A stretch of 64,000 bases of DNA from positions 2,046,001 through 2,110,000 of the forward strand of contig NZ_CP166871.1 in the NCBI RefSeq assembly GCF_041379045.1, written 5' to 3'. Each line of letters begins with the position of its first letter. The stretch's first letter is position 1. Below, piece after piece: positions 45,202-54,870 of this stretch. Source of the DNA: Thalassotalea ponticola. GTDB taxonomy: Bacteria > Pseudomonadota > Gammaproteobacteria > Enterobacterales > Alteromonadaceae. Under the pieces are notes generated by a model, which saw only the letters and a program-made list of their open reading frames with translations, was not told the origin of the DNA and searched no databases. The position numbers and the translations under genes are program-made.

Positions 45202-46006
45202 AAACCTTTAAACTAATGTCATGTAGAATGTCTAGTGTAACAAATGATTAACGCGCGCGTTATAAAAAAATGTCCATTAAGCACCACTATAATAGGGGTT
45301 GCAAAAAGCCTGCATTGTCCCCATTGATAATTGAACAAACTGACTAACATCAATAAAAATCAATGGTGTTCCCCCCAAGAAAAGCCTATTAGCAAACCGG
45401 AATTAGCACTGAGCGATTGCTAGTTGATTGACCATCAAAGCACACTGACCACCGCAGGCACACTAGCACCGTTAGCACGCATCGGTAAAACGAGTACAAC
45501 AGCTACATATCATCACCGCAGATGCGCTTACATTGGTGACAAAGCCAGCCGAAAGCTTGCCTTATTACAGCGCACGTCAACCGCCCGCGTTAATCGCTCG
45601 ACTAATCAATCGACTAATCAATCAGTTAATCAGCTCGCGAAAGCACTTCCCGTCACGGGGTGTCGACTCGCTACACCACGTGAAACAGATAAAAAAATTA
45701 TATTACAAATCAGCATACTAGTTAAAAAATGCGATTGAGTAACGAAGTTAAATTTGACTCAATCAGCAATAATAATATATTGCTTTTATAGCGTATTTTT
45801 AATATGTTATACGAGTCTAAATACCAGTTGTCTGATTTTTTTAATCAAGTGCAATTCGCATATGTGTATCAACGCTGAAGAACACACTCTAAATAGCATG
45901 ACATTTACGAGCGATGACTGTAATTAGTAAGGGAATTTAACAACAAAAATAAGTCGCCTCACCCGCTATGGCGCCGGCTTGGTGGCTTTTACAACAGGGT
46001 TTATTT
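45202..46006. other. Long gene-free region upstream of the LapD-like gene
   Basis: About 800 bases between divergent genes with no supported coding frame. A 12-base unit, CGACTAATCAAT, is repeated in tandem with a third degenerate copy near 45598-45632. The stretch 45755-45830 is AT-rich and may hold promoters. No riboswitch core was recognised. Confidence 0.4.
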
Positions 46007-47914
46007 ATGTCTTCATTTTCTCGAATATTTTTCAAGAATTTGCTTATTACTGTCATCGTAGCGATCGCTTACGCTATCTTCAGTATGTATAGTCTCAAAG
46101 GTTTTGTCGAGGGTGCACAAAGCGACCACAAGACAACTCTGAATAAACTCATTCAAAACTACACAGGCGATAACGTAAAAGCTTTTGCCAAAGAACTAAA
46201 GCTGACCTTTGATTACGATCAGCTCAATATCACTGACTTAAATAACCAGCCGATTTACAGCTATCGCAATGCCCGTGCGGGGACGTCGCCGTTGTCACTG
46301 TTTGGTGCAGATATCGAACCAACGCGAATTGTTAACGACAACGTAGGGATTAAAGTTCTCTTCAAAACTAACAATGATGCGCTGTACAACGTATTTTACA
46401 AAATTACTGTGTTTATAGCGGCAGTCGGTTTGCTGTTGTTATTTGCAAGTTCTCTGATCACCTCGAAAATGGTCAGCCGAGCTTATCGCAAAGCATCGCA
46501 AAAGCTGTCTCAGAACATTGCCAGCGACATAAAAACCGCTATCGAAAATCGCGATACGGGTACTCAGTTGTCGTTGCCAACTGAGTTTTCCGATGTAAAC
46601 AATGTGTTGGTCGAACTGAAAACCTTCATCGCCCAAAAAGTTATTCGCACCCAACAATTAGAGCAAACGGCTTATGTAGACCCACTAACCGAGTTAGAAA
46701 ATCGCAGTGGTTTTATTGATTACTTCGATACCTACAGTAAAACCCACGGCGCGTCATTTTTTGGCGTGCTTGTGGTCACGCGAAGTTCCGAGCTGTCAAC
46801 AATCAATAAAGTACACGGTTACATGGAAGGCGATCGCTATATCTGTCAAATCGCTAACATCTTAAAATCCCATTGTAAACACATTGAAGGTGCGAAGGTT
46901 TATCGTTTAAATGGCTCCGATTTTGCAACCTTTTTACCCAATACTACGCTAAAAGTTGCGCAAAGTTACTGCGACGAACTAACTGGTTTATTTAACGAGT
47001 ACCAGCAACTGACTGATTATGATTCGATCGCCTATTCGGGTTTAGTCAACCTAGACACCAAGCGCCCGCTGGGCGAGCATTTGGCCTTGGCTGATTCAGC
47101 CATCAGCATGGCACAAACGCGCAACAAAAACTCCTGGTATGCACCGAGTAAAAGCGCGCTCCAAGAACAAGAGCGCGGTGCCCTTGGTAACCAAAACTGG
47201 AGCAAAGAGATTGACTTTGTTATAGAAAATCAAAGTGTTAAATTATTAGGGCAACTGATTCAACCAAGTGGTCGCAACAACCGAATTTACCATGAAGTGC
47301 TGTCGCGCTTTACCAGTTCTGAAGGTGATATATTGCCTACCGCGACATTTATTGCCATGGCGGAAAAATTAGACAAAATGGTGTTAATTGATCGCCTTGT
47401 AATAGAAAAAACCTTGTCCGAGATCAAATCGAAAAACTTAACCAAACAAATGTTTGGTATTAACTTATCGATTCGTTCAATTCACGACGAGCACTTTGTG
47501 ATTTGGTTGGAACGCCGCCTGTTAAAAGAACACGACATCGCTGCTCGCTTGGTCTTTGAAGTGAGTGAATTCGGCTTAGAGCAAAATATTCGCGGAAGTA
47601 AGTATTTTATCGATATGGCACACCGCATTGGCTCTCGCATTTGTGTGGAGCGTTTTGGCTTAGGTATGACTTCATTTAAATTCTTTAATGAATTGCAACC
47701 TGACTACGTCAAAATGGACGGCAGTTACACCCGAGATTTGCATCTGAGCAAAAACAATCAGTACTTCTTGCGCTTGATGATCGACTTGGCCCACCGCCTC
47801 GGTGTGCGAGTATTAGCCGAGAGTGTTGAAACTCAGGAAGAAAAATACGCCTTAGATGAAATTTTTGTCGACGGCAGCCAAGGCTATTACTTAGGTAAAC
47901 CGGAAGCGCTTTAA
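46007..47914 (+). CDS. LapD-like protein with degenerate GGDEF and EAL domains
   Basis: The 635-residue protein has a membrane helix (about 12-30), a periplasmic domain (about 30-130), a second helix (about 135-155), a HAMP-like linker, a GGDEF domain and an EAL domain. The GGDEF site reads NGSDF, so it should make no c-di-GMP. The EAL site reads EVLSRF and the usual DDFG is ERFG, so metal binding and cleavage are probably lost; LAESVET is kept. This layout matches LapD, an inside-out c-di-GMP receptor for cell-surface adhesion. The ATG at 46007 with CAGGG upstream is preferred to 45968. LapG and LapA are not in the window, so the role is inferred. Confidence 0.85.
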   Translation: MSSFSRIFFKNLLITVIVAIAYAIFSMYSLKGFVEGAQSDHKTTLNKLIQNYTGDNVKAFAKELKLTFDYDQLNITDLNNQPIYSYRNARAGTSPLSLFGADIEPTRIVNDNVGIKVLFKTNNDALYNVFYKITVFIAAVGLLLLFASSLITSKMVSRAYRKASQKLSQNIASDIKTAIENRDTGTQLSLPTEFSDVNNVLVELKTFIAQKVIRTQQLEQTAYVDPLTELENRSGFIDYFDTYSKTHGASFFGVLVVTRSSELSTINKVHGYMEGDRYICQIANILKSHCKHIEGAKVYRLNGSDFATFLPNTTLKVAQSYCDELTGLFNEYQQLTDYDSIAYSGLVNLDTKRPLGEHLALADSAISMAQTRNKNSWYAPSKSALQEQERGALGNQNWSKEIDFVIENQSVKLLGQLIQPSGRNNRIYHEVLSRFTSSEGDILPTATFIAMAEKLDKMVLIDRLVIEKTLSEIKSKNLTKQMFGINLSIRSIHDEHFVIWLERRLLKEHDIAARLVFEVSEFGLEQNIRGSKYFIDMAHRIGSRICVERFGLGMTSFKFFNELQPDYVKMDGSYTRDLHLSKNNQYFLRLMIDLAHRLGVRVLAESVETQEEKYALDEIFVDGSQGYYLGKPEAL

Positions 47915-48068
47915 CGCGCTTTCGTGCCTTCAGGGCGACGACACAGCAAACTCAGCGCAACTTCTCGCGCAAAAAACACCCAATCAAAAATAACCTTACA
48001 CACAACAAGTTGTTAAATTGTCTATAAACTAGGATAATAACCGCATAGATTTCTACAAATACAGATAA

Positions 48069-48647
48069 ATGACTGATTACTTATTACTTTTGATTGGAAC
48101 GGTGTTAGTAAATAACTTCGTTTTGGTTAAGTTTCTGGGACTTTGCCCGTTTATGGGTGTTTCGTCGCGCACCGAAACCGCAATTGGTATGTCTCTGGCG
48201 ACAACCTTTGTCCTTACCCTAGCCTCTCTACTCAGTTATCTATTTAGTACCTACTTACTTCAACCACTTGGTTTAGAATACTTGACAACCATGGGCTTTA
48301 TTCTTGTGATCGCCGTGGTGGTGCAATTTACCGAGATGGTAGTACAAAAGACATCGGCAAACCTTTATCGTTTGCTTGGCATTTTTCTGCCACTGATCAC
48401 CACAAACTGTGCCGTATTAGGGGTGGCCCTGCTCAACTTGTACGAACAGCACAACTTTTTGCAATCGATTGTGTACGGTTTTGGCGCCGCGGTAGGCTTT
48501 TCCATTGTGTTGATTATGTTCTCCGCCATGCGAGAGCGACTCGCTAATGCCGATGTACCTGCGCCGTTCCAAGGAGCTGCTATTGCGATGATAACCGCGG
48601 GACTTATGTCGTTGGCATTTATGGGCTTTGCGGGGTTAGTTAAATAA
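48069..48647 (+). CDS. rsxA: Electron transport complex subunit RsxA
   Basis: RsxA (RnfA) is a six-helix inner-membrane subunit of the Rnf/Rsx complex, which links electron flow between NADH and ferredoxin to ion movement and, in E. coli, reduces SoxR. The 192-residue protein has [18 protein letters not shown] and [16 protein letters not shown], whose cysteines (in GLCPFMG and TTNCAVLG) sit in the membrane and bind a shared iron-sulfur cluster. It is first of the six-gene operon; its stop overlaps the rsxB start by one base (TAATG). Confidence 0.97.
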   Translation: MTDYLLLLIGTVLVNNFVLVKFLGLCPFMGVSSRTETAIGMSLATTFVLTLASLLSYLFSTYLLQPLGLEYLTTMGFILVIAVVVQFTEMVVQKTSANLYRLLGIFLPLITTNCAVLGVALLNLYEQHNFLQSIVYGFGAAVGFSIVLIMFSAMRERLANADVPAPFQGAAIAMITAGLMSLAFMGFAGLVK

Positions 48648-49201
48648 TGGAATTTCTGCTCTCAATCGTCGTGTTTGGTCTACTTGCCGCTGCTTTTGGT
48701 GCACTCCTGGGTTTTGCCTCGGTAAAATACAAAGTTGAAGGCGACCCACTGGTTGAACAAATTGATGCGCTGTTACCGCAAACCCAGTGTGGGCAATGTG
48801 GCTACCCAGGCTGTAAACCTTACGCTAAAGCGGTTGCCGATGGTGATGCCATTAATAAATGCGCGCCAGGTGGTGAAGATACGATTAAAAAAATCGCGGA
48901 TTTAATGGGTGTTGAAGCAATTCCGCTCGACCAAGCACACGCATCGGACAACACACCCAAAGTCGCTTTTATTGTTGAAGAGGACTGCATTGGCTGTACG
49001 AAGTGCATTCAGGCCTGTCCGGTTGATGCAATCACCGGCGCGGCCAAGCAAATGCACACCGTTATTGCCGACGAATGCACGGGGTGCGATTTATGTGTCG
49101 ACCCATGCCCTGTCGACTGTATAAAAATGATCCCCATTGCGCAAACGCCTGAAACGTGGCAGTGGGATCTTGAGTCCATTGATATCGTTCAGATAGATTA
49201 G
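48647..49201 (+). CDS. rsxB: Electron transport complex subunit RsxB
   Basis: RsxB carries iron-sulfur clusters of the Rsx complex on the cytoplasmic face. The 184-residue protein has an N-terminal membrane helix (about 3-24), the [13 protein letters not shown] cluster motif of the 4Fe-4S domain and two ferredoxin sets, [16 protein letters not shown] and [16 protein letters not shown]. Translation is coupled to rsxA through the one-base overlap. Confidence 0.97.
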   Translation: MEFLLSIVVFGLLAAAFGALLGFASVKYKVEGDPLVEQIDALLPQTQCGQCGYPGCKPYAKAVADGDAINKCAPGGEDTIKKIADLMGVEAIPLDQAHASDNTPKVAFIVEEDCIGCTKCIQACPVDAITGAAKQMHTVIADECTGCDLCVDPCPVDCIKMIPIAQTPETWQWDLESIDIVQID

Positions 49202-49211
49202 TGAGGTAAAT

Positions 49212-51590
49212 GTGGAATCTGTCATTGAACGCATTAAACAAAACAAATTTTTCGACTTTGCCGGTGGTATACACCCGCCGGAGCAAAAGCTTATCTCTAA
49301 TACTAAGCCAATCAAGCACATAGACTTGCCCGAACAACTTATTTTGCCGTTAAAACAGCACATTGGTAAGCCCGGAGATTTATTGGTTAAGGTTGGCGAT
49401 AAGGTATTAAAAGGCCAAGCGCTAAGCAAAAATGGCAACCCTATGGCCGTCCCCGTGCACGCGCCGACATCGGGTACTGTGACGGCGATTAAACCATCGA
49501 CCATTGCCCACCCTTCAGCAATGAAAGAGCTGTGCTTATTCATTCAGCCTGACGGCCAAGATCAATGGCGTGAGCGTCAACTGATCGATGACTATAAAAC
49601 ACTATCAAAAGCCGCGTTGATCGACAAAATTAGCGATGCGGGTATCGTCGGTTTAGGTGGCGCTGGCTTTCCTACCAACATCAAAGTCAATGTACAGCCG
49701 GGTATTAAGTTCTTAATTATCAACGCCGCTGAGTGCGAACCGTATATTACCGCTGACGATTTGCTCATGCGCGAGCAAGCGGCCGTCATTGCCTCGGGCA
49801 TCGACATCCTCGATCACTTACTCGAACCCGAATACGTGCTAATCGGCATTGAAGATAACAAACCCGAAGCGATTAAAGCACTACAACAAGCCACACAACA
49901 CAATGAAAAAATTCAGGTTTGTGTGTTACCGACAAAATACCCTACCGGTGGTGAAAAACAGCTAATCAAAGCGCTGACGAACCAAGAAGTGGCCACTGGA
50001 GTATTGCCAGTTAACATGGGCATCGTGGTGCAGAACGTGGCGACTGCGTTTGCCATTAGTGAGGCAGTATTACGCGATACACCACTTATTCAACGGGTGA
50101 TCACCGTGACAGGCCAAGCCATCGAAAAGCCACAAAATTTGTGGGTGCCGTTGGGCACACCAATCGCCCATTTATTGTCACAGGTGGGGTTTAAGCCGCA
50201 TCACAAGCAACGCATTATTATGGGTGGACCGCTAATGGGTTTTGCCTTGGCAGACTTAAATGTCCCAGCGGTGAAAACCACCAACTGTATTTTAGCGCCG
50301 AGCGAAGTCGAAATCGCCGCAACAGAACAAGAAATTGAATGTGTGCGCTGTGGACAATGTGCTGACGTTTGCCCGCAGAGCTTGTTGCCACAAGAGTTAC
50401 AATGGTACGCTAAAGCCAAAGACTACGACAGACTCGAGCAACTCAACCTATTTGACTGTATTGATTGCGGCGCCTGTGCGTACGTGTGTCCAAGCCATAT
50501 CCCCCTTGTCCATTACTACCGCGTCGCCAAAGCAACCATTCGCTTTAACAAGCAGCAAGAAGCCAAAGCTGAAAGAGCTAAATTGCGATTTGAAGCGAGA
50601 AAGGTTCGGCTTGAACGCGAAAAACAAGAGCGTGAACAAAAGCACAAACAAGCACTTGAAGCTCGTCGCCAAGCGATGAGCAAAGAACAGAGCAAGGCGA
50701 GTAATTCTGCAGTTGCGGCGGCATTGGCGAGAGTGAAAGCAAAAAAGGCGGCACAAGCAGACAACGACACAAGCCAATCCACTCCTGCTCAGCCGCTAGA
50801 CGCCAAAGCCAGAGCAGCTGCCGCAATTGAGCGAGCAAAGGCGAAGAAAGCTGCGGCACAAGCTAATAAATCAGATGAGTCCGCAGCTGAACAGCCGCTA
50901 GATACTAAAGCCAGAGCAGCTGCCGCAATTGAGCGAGCGAAGGCGAAGAAAGCTGCGGCACAAGCTAATAAAACAGATGAGTCCGCAGCTGAACAGCCGC
51001 TAGATGGCAAAACCAAAGAGGCCAGAGTGGCAGCCGCAATTGAGCGAGCAAAGGCGAAGAAAGCTGCAGCACAAGCTAATAAAACAGATGAGCCAGCAGC
51101 TGAACAGCCACTCGATGACAAAACCAAAGAGGCCAGAGTGGCAGCCGCAATTGAACGAGCGAAGGCGAAGAAAGCTGCTGCACAAGCTAATAAAACAGAT
51201 GAGTCCGCAGCTGAACAGCCACTCGATGGCAAAACCAAAGAGGCCAGAGTGGCAGCGGCAATTGAACGAGCGAAGGCGAAGAAGGCCGCCAGTCAGAGTA
51301 CTCAAACTGACGACAATGACGACGCTGTTGCTAGCGCCGATGATACGTCCAGTGTAGGTGGTGATTCAACGATTGATAGCAAAGCGGCTGCCAAAGCGCG
51401 TGCCATCGCCAAAGCAAAACAAAAAGCTATGGCGAGAAAAGCCACACAAATTACAGAGCCTGCCGATGATAGCGGTGTGCGCTCTGAGCAAGAGCAAGGC
51501 TCTGCCATTGACAATAAAAAGGCGAAAATAGCCGCCGCCGTTGCAAAAGCCAAAGCCAACAAGCAACGAAAAAACGAACAAGGTGAGTAA
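49212..51590 (+). CDS. rsxC: Electron transport complex subunit RsxC with expanded tail
   Basis: RsxC is the NADH-oxidising subunit with FMN and two 4Fe-4S clusters. The core (about 1-450) has GLGGAGFPTNIKV for nucleotide binding and cluster motifs CVRCGQCADVCPQSL and CIDCGACAYVCPS. After residue 450 comes a charged Ala/Lys-rich tail of about 340 residues. It contains five units of 34-37 residues centred on AAIERAKAKKAAAQANKTDE. Length 792; the tail length varies in the family. The start is GTG at 49212 with GAGG upstream, 10 bases after rsxB. Confidence 0.96.
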   Translation: MESVIERIKQNKFFDFAGGIHPPEQKLISNTKPIKHIDLPEQLILPLKQHIGKPGDLLVKVGDKVLKGQALSKNGNPMAVPVHAPTSGTVTAIKPSTIAHPSAMKELCLFIQPDGQDQWRERQLIDDYKTLSKAALIDKISDAGIVGLGGAGFPTNIKVNVQPGIKFLIINAAECEPYITADDLLMREQAAVIASGIDILDHLLEPEYVLIGIEDNKPEAIKALQQATQHNEKIQVCVLPTKYPTGGEKQLIKALTNQEVATGVLPVNMGIVVQNVATAFAISEAVLRDTPLIQRVITVTGQAIEKPQNLWVPLGTPIAHLLSQVGFKPHHKQRIIMGGPLMGFALADLNVPAVKTTNCILAPSEVEIAATEQEIECVRCGQCADVCPQSLLPQELQWYAKAKDYDRLEQLNLFDCIDCGACAYVCPSHIPLVHYYRVAKATIRFNKQQEAKAERAKLRFEARKVRLEREKQEREQKHKQALEARRQAMSKEQSKASNSAVAAALARVKAKKAAQADNDTSQSTPAQPLDAKARAAAAIERAKAKKAAAQANKSDESAAEQPLDTKARAAAAIERAKAKKAAAQANKTDESAAEQPLDGKTKEARVAAAIERAKAKKAAAQANKTDEPAAEQPLDDKTKEARVAAAIERAKAKKAAAQANKTDESAAEQPLDGKTKEARVAAAIERAKAKKAASQSTQTDDNDDAVASADDTSSVGGDSTIDSKAAAKARAIAKAKQKAMARKATQITEPADDSGVRSEQEQGSAIDNKKAKIAAAVAKAKANKQRKNEQGE
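50790..51290 (+). repeat. Tandem repeats in the rsxC tail
   Basis: Five units of 102 or 111 bp encode QPLD-x-K...AAIERAKAKKAAAQANK. The first two units lack the TKEARV part and are shorter. Near identity between units at the DNA level points to recent duplication. Confidence 0.9.
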
Positions 51591-51596
51591 TCATTC

Positions 51597-52652
51597 ATGG
51601 CCTATTGGATAGCAAGTTCTCCACATAACCACGTCAAAGCAAAAACGCCAGTGTTAATGCGCACGGTGATTTTGGCAGCCATCCCGGGTATTGCGGCGCA
51701 ATATTACTTTTTTGGTCCGGGAACTTTAATGCAAATCGGCTTAGCCGTGTTGTTTGCGGTATTGGCGGAAATTACCTTTTTAGCCATTCGCGATAAGCAA
51801 ATTAAGACACAAATTTCTGATTTCTCAGCCGTACTTACCGGTGTGTTAATCGGTATATCGGTGCCCTCACTCGCTCCGTGGTGGATCACCGCGTTAGGCA
51901 GTATTTTTGCTATCGCTATAGTCAAACAACTCTACGGTGGATTGGGCTACAATTTGTTTAATCCAGCCATGGCCGCGTATGTGATGTTGCTGGTTAGCTT
52001 TCCCGTAGAAATGACATCTTGGCAACCGGCTATTGAGTTAATGAGTATCGATCTTAGCGCCTTTAATCACCTGTGGATTATTCTCACAGGCTTTACTTGG
52101 GAAGGTTTTTCTGTCGAGCAACTGCGAATGAATATCGATGGCGTGACCATGGCAACCCCGCTCGATACGCTTAAGACGGATTTAACGCTAGGATTAACGG
52201 TACAAGAAAGCTTTACTAAACCGGTCTTTGGCGAATATTTTGCGCTTGGCTGGGAGTGGATCAACATCGGCTTTTTTATTGGTGGTTTATACCTAATGGC
52301 AAAAAAAGCCATTGATTGGGTTATTCCAGTAAGCTTTTTAACCACCCTTTGGTTAGTCACCTTGATTGCCTACACCGTATCACCGGATAGCAGTGCATCG
52401 ACCATGTTTCACTACCTGAGCGGTGGCACCATGCTAGGCGCCTTCTTTATATTGACCGATCCTGTATCGGCATCAACCACCCGCAATGGTCGCATCATTT
52501 ACGCCGCCTCCATTGCGCTGATGGTATATATTATTCGCACCTTTGGTGGCTATCCCGATGCCATTGCTTTTGCCGTCTTATTGGCAAATATGATGGTGCC
52601 ATTAATTGATCAGTACACCCGACCTCGAACCTATGGCCACAAGCAGAGCTAA
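51597..52652 (+). CDS. rsxD: Electron transport complex subunit RsxD
   Basis: RsxD (RnfD/NqrB family) is a membrane subunit carrying covalently bound FMN. The 351-residue protein has about nine helices, GYNLFNPAMAAYVMLLVSFP (core YNLFNPAMAAYVML) and DPVSASTTRNGRIIY, where a Thr of the SASTTR segment should hold the flavin. It starts six bases after rsxC. Confidence 0.96.
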   Translation: MAYWIASSPHNHVKAKTPVLMRTVILAAIPGIAAQYYFFGPGTLMQIGLAVLFAVLAEITFLAIRDKQIKTQISDFSAVLTGVLIGISVPSLAPWWITALGSIFAIAIVKQLYGGLGYNLFNPAMAAYVMLLVSFPVEMTSWQPAIELMSIDLSAFNHLWIILTGFTWEGFSVEQLRMNIDGVTMATPLDTLKTDLTLGLTVQESFTKPVFGEYFALGWEWINIGFFIGGLYLMAKKAIDWVIPVSFLTTLWLVTLIAYTVSPDSSASTMFHYLSGGTMLGAFFILTDPVSASTTRNGRIIYAASIALMVYIIRTFGGYPDAIAFAVLLANMMVPLIDQYTRPRTYGHKQS

Positions 52653-52666
52653 CTAGAGTATTGGTG

Positions 52667-53314
52667 ATGAAAAAACAGATTGAACACAACGCAAAAATCT
52701 TGGCTATCTTTGCTATCGCCTGCACAGCAATGGTGTCTCTGGTAAGCTTGGCGACAAAAGACACCATTGCTCGCCAGCAACAAAAGCAGCTACTCGACAC
52801 CTTGCACCAGGTTATTGCTGAAGATAAGGCCAACAATGATTTATACAACGACTGTAAGTTAATTAACGATCAAGAGCTGCTCGGTAGCAATCAGTGGCAA
52901 ACCGCTTATGTGGCTCGCCTTGATAACCAGCCGACAGCCGTAGCGCTGACTACCATCGCCCCCAACGGGTACAACGGCAACATTGAGTTGATCGTGGCGA
53001 TAAACATCGATGGTTCTATCAGTGGAGTGCGCGTGTTAGGCCATCAGGAAACACCGGGCCTTGGCGACAAAATAGAACTGCGCAAAGACAACTGGATTTT
53101 GACTTTTGACGGTCGCTTTTATCACGACGATAACGACTTGACTTGGGCGGTGAAAAAAGACGGCGGCGTGTTTGATCAATTTACCGGTGCAACCATAACC
53201 CCAAGAGCGGTTGTACAAGCGGTTAAAAATGCTCAAATTTATTTTGCCAAGCACAAACAAGAACTTATTTCAGTGCAAGCCTCTTGCCATGGAGACAACG
53301 ATGACACAGCGTAG
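52667..53314 (+). CDS. rsxG: Electron transport complex subunit RsxG
   Basis: RsxG (RnfG) is a mainly periplasmic subunit anchored by one helix (about 10-30), with FMN bound to a Thr. The 215-residue protein has [15 protein letters not shown] and the flavin site [15 protein letters not shown]. The ATG at 52667 is chosen; the frame also has TTG and GTG just before it. Its end overlaps rsxE by 14 bases. Confidence 0.95.
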   Translation: MKKQIEHNAKILAIFAIACTAMVSLVSLATKDTIARQQQKQLLDTLHQVIAEDKANNDLYNDCKLINDQELLGSNQWQTAYVARLDNQPTAVALTTIAPNGYNGNIELIVAINIDGSISGVRVLGHQETPGLGDKIELRKDNWILTFDGRFYHDDNDLTWAVKKDGGVFDQFTGATITPRAVVQAVKNAQIYFAKHKQELISVQASCHGDNDDTA

Positions 53315-54005
53315 CGAATACAAAGAGTTAGCTTGGCAGGGTCTGTGGAAGAACAACCCTGGTCTTGTACAGTTACTTGGTCTGTGCCCGTTATTGGCAG
53401 TAACGGCGACGGTAACCAACGCATTGGGTCTAGGGTTAGCCACCTTGCTGGTATTGGTCTGTTCAAATGCCACAGTATCATTAATTCGCGATTACGTCCC
53501 CAAAGAGGTACGCATCCCAATTTTTGTGTTAATCATCGCCACGTTTGTAACCTGCGTAGAGTTACTGATGAACGCTTTCGCTTTTGGCTTGTATCAAAGC
53601 TTGGGTATTTTCTTACCCTTGATTGTCACCAACTGTGCGATCATCGGGCGCGCCGAAGCTTATGCCTCAAAAAACCCGTTAAAACAAGCGTGCTTTGACG
53701 GTTTGATGATGGGGTTGGGCTTTGCCGCAGTACTCGTGGTGCTTGGCGCAATTAGAGAAATTTTAGGTCAAGGTACCTTATTTGACGGTGCCGACCTCCT
53801 GCTTGGCGACTGGGCAAGCGCGTTGCGCATTGAGATATTTAGCTTTGATAGCAAATTTCTTTTGGCCATACTACCACCTGGTGCCTTTATCACCATGGGC
53901 TTTTTAATCGCCCTAAAAAACGCTATCGACAGTCGTATCAAAGCCAAGCAACCTATTGAAAAGCCATCTAACATTGAGCGGGTGCGGGTTAATTTTGACG
54001 GTTAA
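53301..54005 (+). CDS. rsxE: Electron transport complex subunit RsxE
   Basis: RsxE (RnfE) is the six-helix partner of RsxA. The 234-residue protein has [18 protein letters not shown] and [18 protein letters not shown], with the membrane cysteines in GLCPLLA and TNCAIIG. The ATG at 53301 has GGAG six bases upstream, inside the end of rsxG; the longer open frame from 53211 is not used. It closes the rsxABCDGE operon. Confidence 0.96.
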   Translation: MTQRSEYKELAWQGLWKNNPGLVQLLGLCPLLAVTATVTNALGLGLATLLVLVCSNATVSLIRDYVPKEVRIPIFVLIIATFVTCVELLMNAFAFGLYQSLGIFLPLIVTNCAIIGRAEAYASKNPLKQACFDGLMMGLGFAAVLVVLGAIREILGQGTLFDGADLLLGDWASALRIEIFSFDSKFLLAILPPGAFITMGFLIALKNAIDSRIKAKQPIEKPSNIERVRVNFDG

Positions 54006-54102
54006 CTACCAGTGGCAAAACCAACAACCGTCAACGTAGCAGTTGCGCCGTAAATGGTTAAGTTAAATACACATAAGCTAGGTCTGTTTTAAGGTGTGCA
54101 GT

Positions 54103-54783
54103 ATGAGTACCTCGATCTCAAAAAAAGAAAAAGTACAAGCGATCATGACCATTCTCGATCAATTGTATCCGGAAGTTCCGATACCGCTTGATCACAAAGA
54201 TCCCTATACTCTATTGGTTGCCGTGTTATTGTCAGCGCAATGTACCGATGAGCGGGTTAACCAAATTACGCCGAAACTGTTTGCGGTTGCGGACAACCCA
54301 TATGACATGGTCAAACTGAGTATCGATGAAATAAAAGAAATCATAAAACCATGCGGTTTGTCACCAATGAAGTCTAAAGGCATTTGGCATCTATCTGAGA
54401 TGATCATCAACCAACACGACGGTCAAGTACCACAAGACTTTAAAGCATTAGAAGCGATGCCCGGCGTTGGCCATAAAACGGCTTCGGTGGTGATGGCACA
54501 AGCGTTTAATGTACCGGCCTTTCCCGTCGATACCCATATTCATCGTTTGATGTATCGCTGGGGACTTTCCAATGGCAAGAGTGTTGAACAAACCGAGCGC
54601 GACGGCAAGCGCCTATTCCCCAAAGAGCGATGGAATGATCTGCATCTGCAAATCATTTACTACGGCCGCGAATATTGTCCGGCTCGAGGCTTTGACCTAG
54701 ATAAATGTATTATTACCCGCCAATACGGGCGTAAGAGCTTTATTAATCAAGTACTAAAAGAACAAGCGAAAAAACGCAAATAA
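54103..54783 (+). CDS. nth: Endonuclease III homologue without a complete Fe-S site
   Basis: Nth removes oxidised pyrimidines from DNA and nicks the site. The 226-residue protein has the HhH motif EAMPGVGHKTASVV with catalytic K125, and D143 in PVDTHIHR. The E. coli enzyme ends with C-x6-C-x2-C-x5-C that holds a 4Fe-4S cluster; here only C192 and C202 remain, the other two places being Leu and Tyr, so no such cluster should form. The tail GREYCPARGFDLDKCIITRQYGRK, core YCPARGFDLDKCII, recalls the Bacteroidetes-type enzymes. It stands 97 bases after rsxE, the normal nth position. An AAGG site precedes the ATG. Confidence 0.9.
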   Translation: MSTSISKKEKVQAIMTILDQLYPEVPIPLDHKDPYTLLVAVLLSAQCTDERVNQITPKLFAVADNPYDMVKLSIDEIKEIIKPCGLSPMKSKGIWHLSEMIINQHDGQVPQDFKALEAMPGVGHKTASVVMAQAFNVPAFPVDTHIHRLMYRWGLSNGKSVEQTERDGKRLFPKERWNDLHLQIIYYGREYCPARGFDLDKCIITRQYGRKSFINQVLKEQAKKRK

Positions 54784-54870
54784 CCCTTAAATAACATAAC
54801 CCCAACAACGATGGCGCTTTTGGCGGGCTAACGCTCCCCTCTATGGCTCGCCACTGATGCAGATAATCAC

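Noticed and set aside
45424..45738. Two overlapping frames upstream of the LapD-like gene
   Set aside because: Their repeated Asn/Gln/Ser stretches come from the 12-base tandem repeat; no start signals.
50448..51598. Long minus-strand frames opposite rsxC
   Set aside because: They arise from the Ala/Lys-rich repeat read on the other strand; rsxC is certain.
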